Counted from the stretch's first letter, positions 1 to 5,578 are shown. The stretch: 5,860 nucleotides of DNA from a bacterium (GCA_020625635.1 JAHLBL010000115.1:1-5860), one strand, 5' to 3'. The notes: a model not told the origin generated them from the sequence alone. Program-made: numbers and translations.

Positions 1-779
1 AGCACCTTGAGCACATAATCGCTCGGCTTAAAGCAGCTCTTGCCCTTGAGCGTCATATCGTATGTCGAGCGCACAATAGCGAGCAGGAAACCGAGCAGAA
101 GTCCGAGAAGCGTTGAGCACAGCGCGATAAGCAGCGTGATCCCGAGACCTGACAGCAGCGACTGCCACCTGTCCTCGATGATGAACGTCGAATTGAAGTT
201 GTTCTTTATAGTTGACCAGAAGGTAGTCTTTTCGGGAGCCGAATAAACAAACCCGTTAAAACCGAGTCTGGAGTCGGTGACGATCCACTCGGACTTGTTC
301 TTCTTTGAATAATCAGCCTTTACGTCAATATTTGAGTTCGCGACAAAGTTGTATACTAATGTATCTTTGTCGGCTTTTATGGTGAGCACCTTGCTCGATT
401 CATCGACGCTCCACTCAAAATCAAGCCTGTGGTCGGTAACGTCAATATTTGTTTTGCCGTCGGTGAGTTCAGCCTCCTTGTCGCGGAACCTGATATATCC
501 CGTTCCGTTCTCATAGAAAACCGTGCGGTTGCGGTCGTCGTCCTTCCAGCTGTAGCCGAGAGCTCCGTTGCTCTGGTAGTACTGGCTGATGTCATCGTAA
601 GCCTCGCCGTGGACAACTCTCGTCAGCTTTTCGGACAGAGTGTTGGGCGAGTTATATACGTTAACGGCAAAGAACGAGCCGACAGCTATCACTGCGGCTG
701 CAATAAGCGCGATTATAATTATTATAGGCGCCTTGCTTTTTTTCTGCCTTTTTCTGGCAAGTGGTGATGTATTGCCCAT
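1..779 (-). CDS. Polar amino acid ABC transporter permease (HisM/GlnP family), partial, with extra extracytoplasmic domain
   Basis: The frame is open from the ATG at 779 to the window edge, giving 259 codons; the C-terminus lies outside. Residues 1-16 are basic (RKRQKKSK), residues 18-41 form a membrane helix (PIIIIIALIAAAVIAVG), and residues about 43-198 are a polar, non-membrane stretch. From about 204 the classic start of a binding-protein-dependent permease follows: W205, LLSGLGITLLIALCSTLLGL, then LLAIVRS. This is the family's usual N-terminal segment for polar amino acid importers. The roughly 150-residue insert between the first helix and the permease core is not normal for HisM/GlnP proteins, and I do not recognise its fold; it does not look like a solute-binding domain. 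Topology places it outside the cell. A weak AGGT ribosome site at 786-789 lies 6 nt before the ATG. The gene follows the binding-protein gene by 77 nt, and the ATPase gene is presumably further left. Confidence 0.85.
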   Translation of the reverse strand, partial: MGNTSPLARKRQKKSKAPIIIIIALIAAAVIAVGSFFAVNVYNSPNTLSEKLTRVVHGEAYDDISQYYQSNGALGYSWKDDDRNRTVFYENGTGYIRFRDKEAELTDGKTNIDVTDHRLDFEWSVDESSKVLTIKADKDTLVYNFVANSNIDVKADYSKKNKSEWIVTDSRLGFNGFVYSAPEKTTFWSTIKNNFNSTFIIEDRWQSLLSGLGITLLIALCSTLLGLLLGFLLAIVRSTYDMTLKGKSCFKPSDYVLKV

Positions 780-807
780 AGAATTACCTGCTTTTAATTA
801 TTTACGA

Positions 808-840
808 CAAAGGGGCTGCCTAAGGGACAGCCCCATTTTG
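808..840 (-). promoter_or_regulatory. Intercistronic stem-loop between binding protein and permease
   Basis: GGGGCTG at 812-818 pairs perfectly with CAGCCCC at 828-834. A further CC/GG pair (819-820 with 825-826) is possible inside, and an A/T extension with one bulge outside. On the minus strand the stem is followed only by TTTG, so it is a poor full terminator. It sits 17 nt after the binding-protein stop codon and before the permease ribosome site. Hairpins in this place often protect the upstream mRNA or cause partial termination, so that more binding protein than permease is made. The structure is seen directly; the role is inferred. Confidence 0.65.
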
Positions 841-856
841 ATTCACTTAAAATCGA

Positions 857-1627
857 TTATTTGATGTACTTGTTGATAATCTTTGCGATCGTACCGTCCT
901 CGGTGAGCTCCTGAATAGCGTCGTTGAGCTCGTCAGTGAGAACGCTGTCCTTCTTTACGCAGATAGCGTACTCCTCGCCGTCGAATGTATCGTCGAGAAT
1001 CTTAAGACCTTCGTTCTGCTCAACAAACTTTCTGGCAGGCTCTCTGTCGATAATAACAGCGTCGATCTTGCCCTGTGTGAGAGCGAGAACAGCATCTGCG
1101 CCGTTGTTATAGCGCTCGATGGAAGAGCTGTTTTCGGAAGCGATGCCGTCGCCTGTTGTACCGAGCTGAACGCCGAGGTGCTTATCCTTGATGTCCTTCT
1201 TGGTTGCGATGTCGCTGTCTTCCTTAACGATGATAACCTGAGTTGTGTTTGTGTAGGAATCGGTAAAGTCTACGGACTTCTTTCTCTCGTCGGTAACTGT
1301 CATACCAGCCATACCGAAGTCAGCCTTACCCGACTTAACGGCGGTGATGATGGAATCGAACTTCATATCGTCGATAACGAGCTCGTAGCCGAGCTTCTCA
1401 CAGATAGCCTGAGCGATTTCGGGATCGATGCCGACAATCTTCTTGTTCTTGATGTACTCATAGGGCTCGAACTCAGCGTTTGTAGCCATATGGAGTGTAC
1501 CCTTGACTTCAGTCTTGGACGCGTTATCCTCAACAGCGCCCTCCTTCTTCTCTCCGCAGGAAGCGAAGCAGAACACGGAAGCGCAGATAAGAACCGCTGC
1601 TAACACAAGTGCTAATGCTTTTTTCAT
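857..1627 (-). CDS. Amino acid ABC transporter substrate-binding lipoprotein
   Basis: The protein has 256 residues, usual for the family-3 solute-binding proteins (HisJ/GlnH/ArtJ type). It captures a polar amino acid outside the membrane and delivers it to the permease encoded next. The signal peptide is MKK followed by a hydrophobic stretch and a lipobox FASC with the lipidated Cys at residue 24. A short Glu/Lys/Asn linker follows. Family landmarks are TNAEFEPYEY (49-58), GIDPEIAQAI, ADFGMAGMTVTDERKKSVDFT with ligand-binding Arg115, the LGTTGD hinge region (155-160), and IIDREPA with Asp194, which normally binds the ligand's amino group. The start at 1627 is chosen over an in-frame ATG 13 codons upstream because it yields a proper signal peptide and follows AAAAGGGGA at 1636-1644 by 8 nt. 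The substrate cannot be read from these residues; the operator-like sites upstream hint at arginine or another basic amino acid. Confidence 0.93.
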   Translation of the reverse strand: MKKALALVLAAVLICASVFCFASCGEKKEGAVEDNASKTEVKGTLHMATNAEFEPYEYIKNKKIVGIDPEIAQAICEKLGYELVIDDMKFDSIITAVKSGKADFGMAGMTVTDERKKSVDFTDSYTNTTQVIIVKEDSDIATKKDIKDKHLGVQLGTTGDGIASENSSSIERYNNGADAVLALTQGKIDAVIIDREPARKFVEQNEGLKILDDTFDGEEYAICVKKDSVLTDELNDAIQELTEDGTIAKIINKYIK

Positions 1628-1635
1628 TAATAATT

Positions 1636-1644
1636 TCCCCTTTT
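1636..1644 (-). promoter_or_regulatory. Ribosome binding site of the binding-protein gene
   Basis: AAAAGGGGA on the minus strand lies 8 nt before the ATG at 1627. It fixes this start rather than the earlier in-frame ATG at 1666, which lies upstream of it. Confidence 0.8.
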
Positions 1645-1681
1645 CTTTTATTATAAAATCAGGCAACTACTATGCTACCAC

Positions 1682-1737
1682 ATATCGTGAAAAAATAAAA
1701 GGGTAAAAATGTAAAAAATATTAAAAAAATATCGTGA
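1682..1737. repeat. Direct repeat ATATCGTGA, two copies in the leader region
   Basis: ATATCGTGA occurs at 1682-1690 and again at 1729-1737, 47 bp apart start to start. Both lie in the predicted untranslated leader of the transport operon, where the transcript reads UCACGAUAU. The second copy overlaps the loop of an A/T-only hairpin (1724-1730 pairing with 1737-1743). The stretch is full of A-tracts, so the region may be bent. No known regulator is assigned; the repeat may be chance. Confidence 0.4.
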
Positions 1738-1770
1738 TTTTTTATAATTTTGCGTAAAAATAGAGCTAAT

Positions 1771-1808
1771 TTAGTATAATTATACATCCAGTGCATATTG
1801 ATGTACAC
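1771..1808. promoter_or_regulatory. Candidate ArgR/AhrC operator: two tandem ARG-box-like dyads
   Basis: The first dyad is a perfect 12-bp palindrome, GTATAATTATAC, at 1774-1785. In context it matches the general ARG-box core TGNATWWWWATNCA except for one end base. The second, TGCATATTGATGTA at 1792-1805, matches at 10 of 12 defined positions and sits in a wider imperfect dyad, 1791-1808. The centres are 19-20 bp apart, about two helical turns, like the paired ARG boxes bound by hexameric ArgR. Together they cover the -10 and -35 of the transport promoter, where binding would repress. The match is by eye to a degenerate consensus, and TATAAT-rich DNA gives such palindromes by chance. Confidence 0.4.
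1779..1807 (-). promoter_or_regulatory. Sigma-A-type promoter for the amino acid transport operon
   Basis: On the minus strand TGTACA (1802-1807, 4 of 6 matches to TTGACA) is separated by exactly 17 bp from a perfect TATAAT (1779-1784). Transcription would start near 1772, giving a leader of about 145 nt before the binding-protein ATG. This is the best promoter match upstream of that gene. Confidence 0.6.
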
Positions 1809-1824
1809 TTTTGAAAAAATGATG

Positions 1825-1853
1825 TTGTTTATTTTACACCAAAGTGTTATAAT
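1825..1853 (+). promoter_or_regulatory. Extended -10 promoter for the CobW-family gene
   Basis: A perfect TATAAT at 1848-1853 is preceded by TGT, giving the extended -10 form TGNTATAAT (1845-1853). A weak -35, TTGTTT, is at 1825-1830 with a 17-bp spacer. Transcription would begin near 1860, about 25 nt before the ATG. An ACAC-CAAA-GTGT inverted repeat (1836-1847) fills part of the spacer and could be an operator, but it resembles no metal-regulator box that I can name with confidence. Confidence 0.65.
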
Positions 1854-1869
1854 AAAGGTATCGCAAAAG

Positions 1870-1875
1870 AAAGGA
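1870..1875 (+). promoter_or_regulatory. Ribosome binding site of the CobW-family gene
   Basis: AAAGGA lies 9 nt before the ATG at 1885. It supports this start over in-frame ATGs from 1798, which lie upstream of or within the promoter. Confidence 0.75.
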
Positions 1876-1884
1876 TTGACTGTT

Positions 1885-3183
1885 ATGAGAAAAATTGTTC
1901 CCGTAACCCTACTCACAGGCTACCTCGGAGCGGGAAAGACCACTCTGCTCAACCATGTGCTCAACAATCAGCAGGGCTACAAGGTTGCCGTGATCGTTAA
2001 CGATATCGGCGAGGTCAACATCGACGCCGACCTTATCCAGAAGGGCGGTATCGTAAACGAGAAGGACGACAACCTCGTTCCTCTCCAGAACGGCTGTATC
2101 TGCTGTACTCTAAAGATGGACCTTATCGAGCAGATTTGTCAGCTCATAGAGATGAATAAATTTGACTACATTCTGATCGAGGCTTCGGGTATCTGCGAGC
2201 CTATTCCGATAGCGCAGACCATAGCTATGCTCGACGGCTCCTACAACGACCCGAAAATCCCCAAGCTCTGCCGACTGGACAACATCGTCTCCGTTGTGGA
2301 CGCCGCGCGTCTTTCGAGCGAGTTCGGCTGCGGCGGAACGCTGCTCTCCGACAACATCGGCGAAGAGGATATCGAGAACCTCATTATTCAGCAGATCGAG
2401 TTCTGCAACACCATCATCATAAACAAGGTTGACCTCGTAAGCGAGACCGAGCTGAAGAAAATCAAGGAAGTAATCCGCGCTCTCCAGCCCGAGGCAAAGC
2501 TTATCGAGACCACTCACGGCGATGTAAGCGTTTCGGAGATCCTCAACACAAACGCCTTTGACTTCGAGAAGGTCGCCAACTCCCCCGCGTGGGTTCACGA
2601 GCTCAACGCCGACAACGAAGAGGACGAGGATGAGGACGAGCATCATCACGACGACCACGATCATGACGAGCATGAGCACCACCATCACGACGACCACGAT
2701 CATGACGAGCATGAGCACCATCACGATGAACATGAACACCACCACGACGAAGAGGAGCACCACGGTCACCACCACCATCATCACCATCACCACCACGGTG
2801 AAGGCGAGGTTGAGGAATACGGAATCGGCACATTCGTATATCAGCGCCGCCAGCCGTTCGAGAGGGATAAAATCGAGAACTGGCTCCAGCATTTCCCGAA
2901 AAATATTATCCGCGCAAAGGGTATTTTCTGGTTCAAGGAGGATCCCGACTGGGCATATATGCTCGAGCAGGCAGGAAAGCAGGTAACCGCCTCCGACTAT
3001 GCCGAGTGGATCGCGTCGGCTTCGCAGGCAGTTCAGGCGAAGGCTCTCGCCGAGGATCCCGCTCTCAGAAAGGAATGGGACGAAAAGTACGGCGACAGGC
3101 TCATAAAGATCGTGTTTATCGGACAGAATCTCGACAAAAAGAAAATCACCGCCGAACTGGACGCGTGTCTGACGGAGATGTAA
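1885..3183 (+). CDS. CobW/COG0523-family metallochaperone GTPase with His/Asp/Glu-rich loop
   Basis: This 432-residue cytosolic protein belongs to the G3E P-loop GTPases, which use GTP to deliver metals to target proteins. Visible motifs are the Walker A GYLGAGKT (12-19), the metal-site motif GCICC with C71, C73 and C74, EASG (99-102) in the Walker B region, and NKVD (180-183) for guanine recognition. Residues 245-304 are an acidic then histidine-rich loop of 32 His, 27 Asp/Glu and one Gly. A CobW C-terminal domain follows from about 312 (YGIGTFVYQRRQPF, WLQHFP, AKGIFWF). The start at 1885 places the P-loop at the usual distance from the N-terminus and has a ribosome site. The gene stands alone, divergent from an amino acid importer, so the target metal is not shown; zinc (ZNG1/ZigA-like) or nickel are the main options. 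A cobalamin role is not supported by any neighbour. Confidence 0.93.
   Translation: MRKIVPVTLLTGYLGAGKTTLLNHVLNNQQGYKVAVIVNDIGEVNIDADLIQKGGIVNEKDDNLVPLQNGCICCTLKMDLIEQICQLIEMNKFDYILIEASGICEPIPIAQTIAMLDGSYNDPKIPKLCRLDNIVSVVDAARLSSEFGCGGTLLSDNIGEEDIENLIIQQIEFCNTIIINKVDLVSETELKKIKEVIRALQPEAKLIETTHGDVSVSEILNTNAFDFEKVANSPAWVHELNADNEEDEDEDEHHHDDHDHDEHEHHHHDDHDHDEHEHHHDEHEHHHDEEEHHGHHHHHHHHHHGEGEVEEYGIGTFVYQRRQPFERDKIENWLQHFPKNIIRAKGIFWFKEDPDWAYMLEQAGKQVTASDYAEWIASASQAVQAKALAEDPALRKEWDEKYGDRLIKIVFIGQNLDKKKITAELDACLTEM
2617..2796 (+). other. Sequence encoding the His/Asp/Glu metal-binding loop
   Basis: These 60 codons (residues 245-304 of the CobW-family protein) encode only His, Asp and Glu apart from Gly294. 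The block opens with eight acidic residues, passes through HHHDDHDHDEHEH units, and ends in ten consecutive histidines (295-304). Such loops in COG0523, HypB and UreE/UreG-type proteins bind several Zn or Ni ions and act as a store or sensor. The extreme composition makes the antisense frames appear as long Val/Met-rich open frames, which are not genes. Confidence 0.9.
2641..2718 (+). repeat. 39-bp tandem repeat, two copies, in the His-rich loop
   Basis: Units 2641-2679 and 2680-2718 differ at one base (CAT against CAC in the first codon) and both encode HHHDDHDHDEHEH. Shorter degenerate units (HHDEHEH, HHDEEEH) follow. Near-identity at the DNA level, including third positions, indicates a recent in-frame duplication. 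Confidence 0.9.
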
Positions 3184-3216
3184 ATATAATTTAATATTTG
3201 CCGTTAAGTAAAAAGT

Positions 3217-3268
3217 TACGGTCGGGCAGACAGTTTTTCCGAAAAGGAATTGCCGTTGCCCGACCGTA
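3217..3268. terminator. Bidirectional terminator hairpin between convergent genes
   Basis: TACGGTCGGGCA (3217-3228) pairs perfectly over 12 bp with TGCCCGACCGTA (3257-3268). The 28-nt apical region can form a second small hairpin (TTCC at 3237-3240 with GGAA at 3246-3249). Reading plus, the stem is followed by TTTTATATGTTT; reading minus, it is followed by ACTTTTTACTT. It lies 33 nt after the CobW stop and 27 nt beyond the lysozyme stop, so it can serve both. Confidence 0.85.
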
Positions 3269-3295
3269 TTTTATATGTTTAAATCGTCCGTTGAT

Positions 3296-4249
3296 TTACC
3301 AGCCGTTGTAATGCTGATTTTTAATCAGCAGAGGGTAGTCCTTGTAGCAGAAATTCTTGTCGATAACCCCTACCCCGCTTATGCTGTTGCCGTCGATATA
3401 GTTCGTGCTGCCGCCGTACTGCCAGATACCGAGCGTGCTTCCCTTGTAGTCGCACTCGTCGTTCCACTGGGCAAGCCAGATATCGTAATTATCAAGCAGA
3501 GTGCTGTCATTGAGCTTATTTTTTATCCAGCTCAGGCTCGCGTACAGGATGGGGTAATACCCCGCGTCCTTTATGCCCTTAAGGTAGGTTTTGCAGATTT
3601 TTACAAGCTTCGCGTTGCTCGGCATACCGCTGCGCGATTTGTAGCCGTCGGCGTCCTCCATATCGAACGCGATCGGGAGCGTCGGCTTTTTGCCCTTGAG
3701 CATTCTCAACGTGTGGGCGACCTCGCTCTTCGCCTCGTCGACCGTCAGCGCGTAGGAATAAATATACGCGCCCCACGGAAGACCTGCTTTTTCGCATTTT
3801 GCCACGTTATCCGCAAACCGCGAATCGTCCTGTGTCTTATCGTTGTCGCCGTAGCCGAGGCGGATCATAACGAAGTCATAGCCCGCCTTTTTGATTTTTT
3901 TAAAGTCTATATCGCCGTTGTGAGTAGAAACGTCTACTCCCTTCTTGCCGTAAAGCGGAGTATAAACGCCCGAGATTATCCGCTGCAGATGGGTTGCGTC
4001 ATTAACGTCAACCGTACCGTTGTAGTCAGCGTCCGCCTTTTCAAGCTTGGCGTTACTCAGGGTTTTGAGCATAGCGACGTGCTTCTGCAGAGCGGTAACA
4101 TCCTTGACGTCAATCGCGCCGTCAAGGTTGACGTCGCCTATCATATAAATGTCCTCAAGCCCGACCGCTTCCGCGGCAGGCATAAGCGCCGACGCCGCCG
4201 TTAAAACGCACAACAGCGCCGACATAATAAATATCGTAATTTTTTTCAT
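3296..4249 (-). CDS. Secreted GH25 muramidase (lysozyme) with N-terminal type I dockerin
   Basis: The 317-residue protein starts with a signal peptide (MKKITIF, hydrophobic core, cleavage after AEA at residue 28). Residues about 36-96 are a dockerin with two calcium loops: D39, N41, D43, G44, D47, D50 in the first and D73, D75, N77, G78, D81, D84 in the second, each followed by a helix. The rest is a GH25 domain that cleaves the MurNAc-GlcNAc bond of peptidoglycan: GVDVSTHNGDIDF (Asp106), RLGYG, WGAYIYSY, then FDMED with the catalytic pair Asp196 and Glu198, and late motifs WLAQW and GIWQY. Catalytic residues appear intact. The start at 4249 gives the signal peptide and has CAGG 5 nt upstream; an ATG at 4264 would add only five residues. 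It lies 16 nt after the adenylyltransferase stop and is probably cotranscribed. Dockerins bind cohesins, so attachment to a scaffoldin is expected, but no cohesin gene is visible here. Confidence 0.93.
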   Translation of the reverse strand: MKKITIFIMSALLCVLTAASALMPAAEAVGLEDIYMIGDVNLDGAIDVKDVTALQKHVAMLKTLSNAKLEKADADYNGTVDVNDATHLQRIISGVYTPLYGKKGVDVSTHNGDIDFKKIKKAGYDFVMIRLGYGDNDKTQDDSRFADNVAKCEKAGLPWGAYIYSYALTVDEAKSEVAHTLRMLKGKKPTLPIAFDMEDADGYKSRSGMPSNAKLVKICKTYLKGIKDAGYYPILYASLSWIKNKLNDSTLLDNYDIWLAQWNDECDYKGSTLGIWQYGGSTNYIDGNSISGVGVIDKNFCYKDYPLLIKNQHYNGW

Positions 4250-4265
4250 ATTAACCTGTTCCATA

Positions 4266-4817
4266 TTAAATACTGTCTGTTTCGAAATTGTCCTTTGCCG
4301 CGAGAACAGAGGCTCTGAGTTCCTCATAATCTTCCCAGAGAGCCTTGTTTGTGTAGCGCTTCCAGCTTTCATAATCGCCGTCAATCAGGTAGGAACGCAT
4401 TTCCGTGGCTGAGATGTCGATGGTTTTAGGCACGTAGAGCTCCGCTATCGACACGCCATGGGCGCTGTCAAACCAGCTTATCCGGCGCTCCTCCTTGCCT
4501 GAAACGAGCAAATCGGGGTTCTTTCCGAAACGGTTCCTGACGTTCTCGAGCACGTAATCGCCCCATTTTGAGTTGTTACCCACGCCGATATCGGGAAGCG
4601 GAAACACCGAGATACTGTCCCCGAACACCTTTTTGAGAATACCCTCGCGCTCCTCATAGGTAAACGGGTTCTTCGCCGTACCGCTCTCCTGTGACGAGCC
4701 TATAAAAATTCCGACTCTCTCACAGCTTCCGATTGCCTTCTCTATCATATATTCGTGTCCCGCGTGGAAGGTCTGAAACCGTCCGAGCAGGATCCCGAGG
4801 TCAAATGCCTTTTTCAT
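4266..4817 (-). CDS. NadM/NadR-type nicotinamide (nicotinate) mononucleotide adenylyltransferase
   Basis: The 183-residue protein is a nucleotidyltransferase of the HxGH superfamily, which joins the AMP part of ATP to NMN or nicotinate mononucleotide. Motifs are GRFQTFHAGH (12-21), NPFTYEERE (50-58) and the C-terminal ISATEMR (135-141, family ISxTxxR). The GRFQ form places it with NadM and the NadR adenylyltransferase domain, not bacterial NadD, which has GxFDPxHxGH. The usual Pro of GRFQPFH is Thr16 here. There is no Nudix or kinase domain. The gene begins 9 nt after the nadE stop, with its ribosome site overlapping that stop, so the two are translationally coupled. This supports an NAD role. 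Another adenylyl- or cytidylyltransferase substrate remains possible from sequence alone. Confidence 0.8.
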   Translation of the reverse strand: MKKAFDLGILLGRFQTFHAGHEYMIEKAIGSCERVGIFIGSSQESGTAKNPFTYEEREGILKKVFGDSISVFPLPDIGVGNNSKWGDYVLENVRNRFGKNPDLLVSGKEERRISWFDSAHGVSIAELYVPKTIDISATEMRSYLIDGDYESWKRYTNKALWEDYEELRASVLAAKDNFETDSI

Positions 4818-4823
4818 AACCCG

Positions 4824-4828
4824 ACCTC
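4824..4828 (-). promoter_or_regulatory. Ribosome site overlapping the nadE stop codon
   Basis: GAGGT on the minus strand shares bases with the nadE TGA stop (4827-4829) and lies 6 nt before the next ATG at 4817. This indicates coupled translation of the two NAD enzymes. Confidence 0.8.
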
Positions 4829-5552
4829 AGATTTCGGGCTGAAAAGCGGGCATAAGCTGGAGCTTGAAGAGATTGTTCCTGTGCATACGGTCGATTCTCT
4901 CCTTCTTAGCCTCGTCCTCGATAACTCCCTCGCGGATATAACGGTCAAGCTCAGCGTATGTGAAGCCGAGGTTGTCCTCGTCCGTTTTGCCGCAGAGACC
5001 GTCAATCGGAACCTTGTCGACGAGCACGTCGGGCAGTCCAAGAAGTCTGCCGATCTGCTTCATCTCGTTAACGGTGATATTGGAGCAGGGGCTGAAGTCG
5101 CCGACCGAATCGCCGTAACGTGTAGAGTAGCCGACCCAGTCCTCGGAGAGATTGCAGGTGTTGGCAACGCGTCCGTTGTGCGATTGCGAAACCGCGTAGA
5201 GAGTCGACATTCTGATTCTCGGCGGAAGATTAGTGCGGCTCTGCTCGGAAAGCTCAAAGGGGATGCTGTTCACGATTCCGTCCACAGCGTCCTTTATGTT
5301 TATAATATAGTGCTTTATGCCGAGTGTATCGACGAGAAGCTTCGCCATATCGATATCGTGCTGCTCGCCGCAGGGCATAAGAACGCCTATCACCCTGTCC
5401 TTGCCGAGCGCCTCAACGCAGAGCGCCGCGACGATAGAGCTGTCCTTGCCGCCCGAAATACCGACGACCGCGTTGCAATCCTTTCCGTTTTTCTCGAAGA
5501 AATCGCGTATCCACTGTACGCAATCATTTTTTACCTTTTCAGCGTTAAACAT
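4827..5552 (-). CDS. nadE: NAD synthetase, ammonia-dependent type
   Basis: The 241-residue enzyme amidates nicotinate adenine dinucleotide to NAD using ATP. It shows the PP-loop SGGKDSS at 33-39, LMPCGEQ at 58-64 where the family has its second ATP-contact segment, NLSEDWVGYSTRYGDSVGDF (134-153), and KTDEDNLGFTYAELDRYI (from 189). Its length fits the stand-alone form without a glutaminase domain, so ammonia must come directly or from a separate subunit. The start at 5552 has a perfect GGAGGT 6 nt upstream. It is the first gene of the NAD-lysozyme cluster. Because some NadE enzymes (Francisella) amidate nicotinate mononucleotide instead, the exact substrate is not fixed by sequence. Confidence 0.95.
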   Translation of the reverse strand: MFNAEKVKNDCVQWIRDFFEKNGKDCNAVVGISGGKDSSIVAALCVEALGKDRVIGVLMPCGEQHDIDMAKLLVDTLGIKHYIINIKDAVDGIVNSIPFELSEQSRTNLPPRIRMSTLYAVSQSHNGRVANTCNLSEDWVGYSTRYGDSVGDFSPCSNITVNEMKQIGRLLGLPDVLVDKVPIDGLCGKTDEDNLGFTYAELDRYIREGVIEDEAKKERIDRMHRNNLFKLQLMPAFQPEI

Positions 5553-5558
5553 ATTATT

Positions 5559-5564
5559 ACCTCC
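5559..5564 (-). promoter_or_regulatory. Strong ribosome binding site of nadE
   Basis: GGAGGT on the minus strand, 6 nt before the ATG at 5552, complements the 16S rRNA end perfectly and supports that start. Confidence 0.85.
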
Positions 5565-5578
5565 GTAATTCTTCTGAG

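Noticed and set aside
377..864. Short open frames on both strands (377-616 minus, 429-767 and 640-864 plus)
   Set aside because: They overlap the permease, whose frame is continuous for 259 codons with family motifs.
1178..1603. 141-codon plus-strand open frame
   Set aside because: Antisense to the solute-binding lipoprotein gene; no domain or ribosome site supports it.
1650..1655. Perfect TATAAT on the minus strand close to the binding-protein gene
   Set aside because: Transcription would begin inside the ribosome binding site at 1636-1644, and there is no -35; the 1779-1807 promoter fits better.
1798..1884. 29-codon N-terminal extension of the CobW-family protein
   Set aside because: It covers the -35, -10 and ribosome site of the gene, and family proteins begin just before the P-loop as the 1885 start does.
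2110..2892. Long minus-strand open frame, rich in Val and Met, looking like membrane segments
   Set aside because: It is the antisense of the CobW-family gene. His codons CAC/CAT read backwards become GTG/ATG, which creates the false hydrophobic runs.
3275..4204. 309-codon plus-strand open frame
   Set aside because: It is fully antisense to the dockerin-lysozyme gene, whose motifs are clear, and shows no recognisable domain.
4250..4384. 45-codon N-terminal extension of the lysozyme
   Set aside because: It overlaps the end of the adenylyltransferase gene in another frame and would bury the signal peptide.
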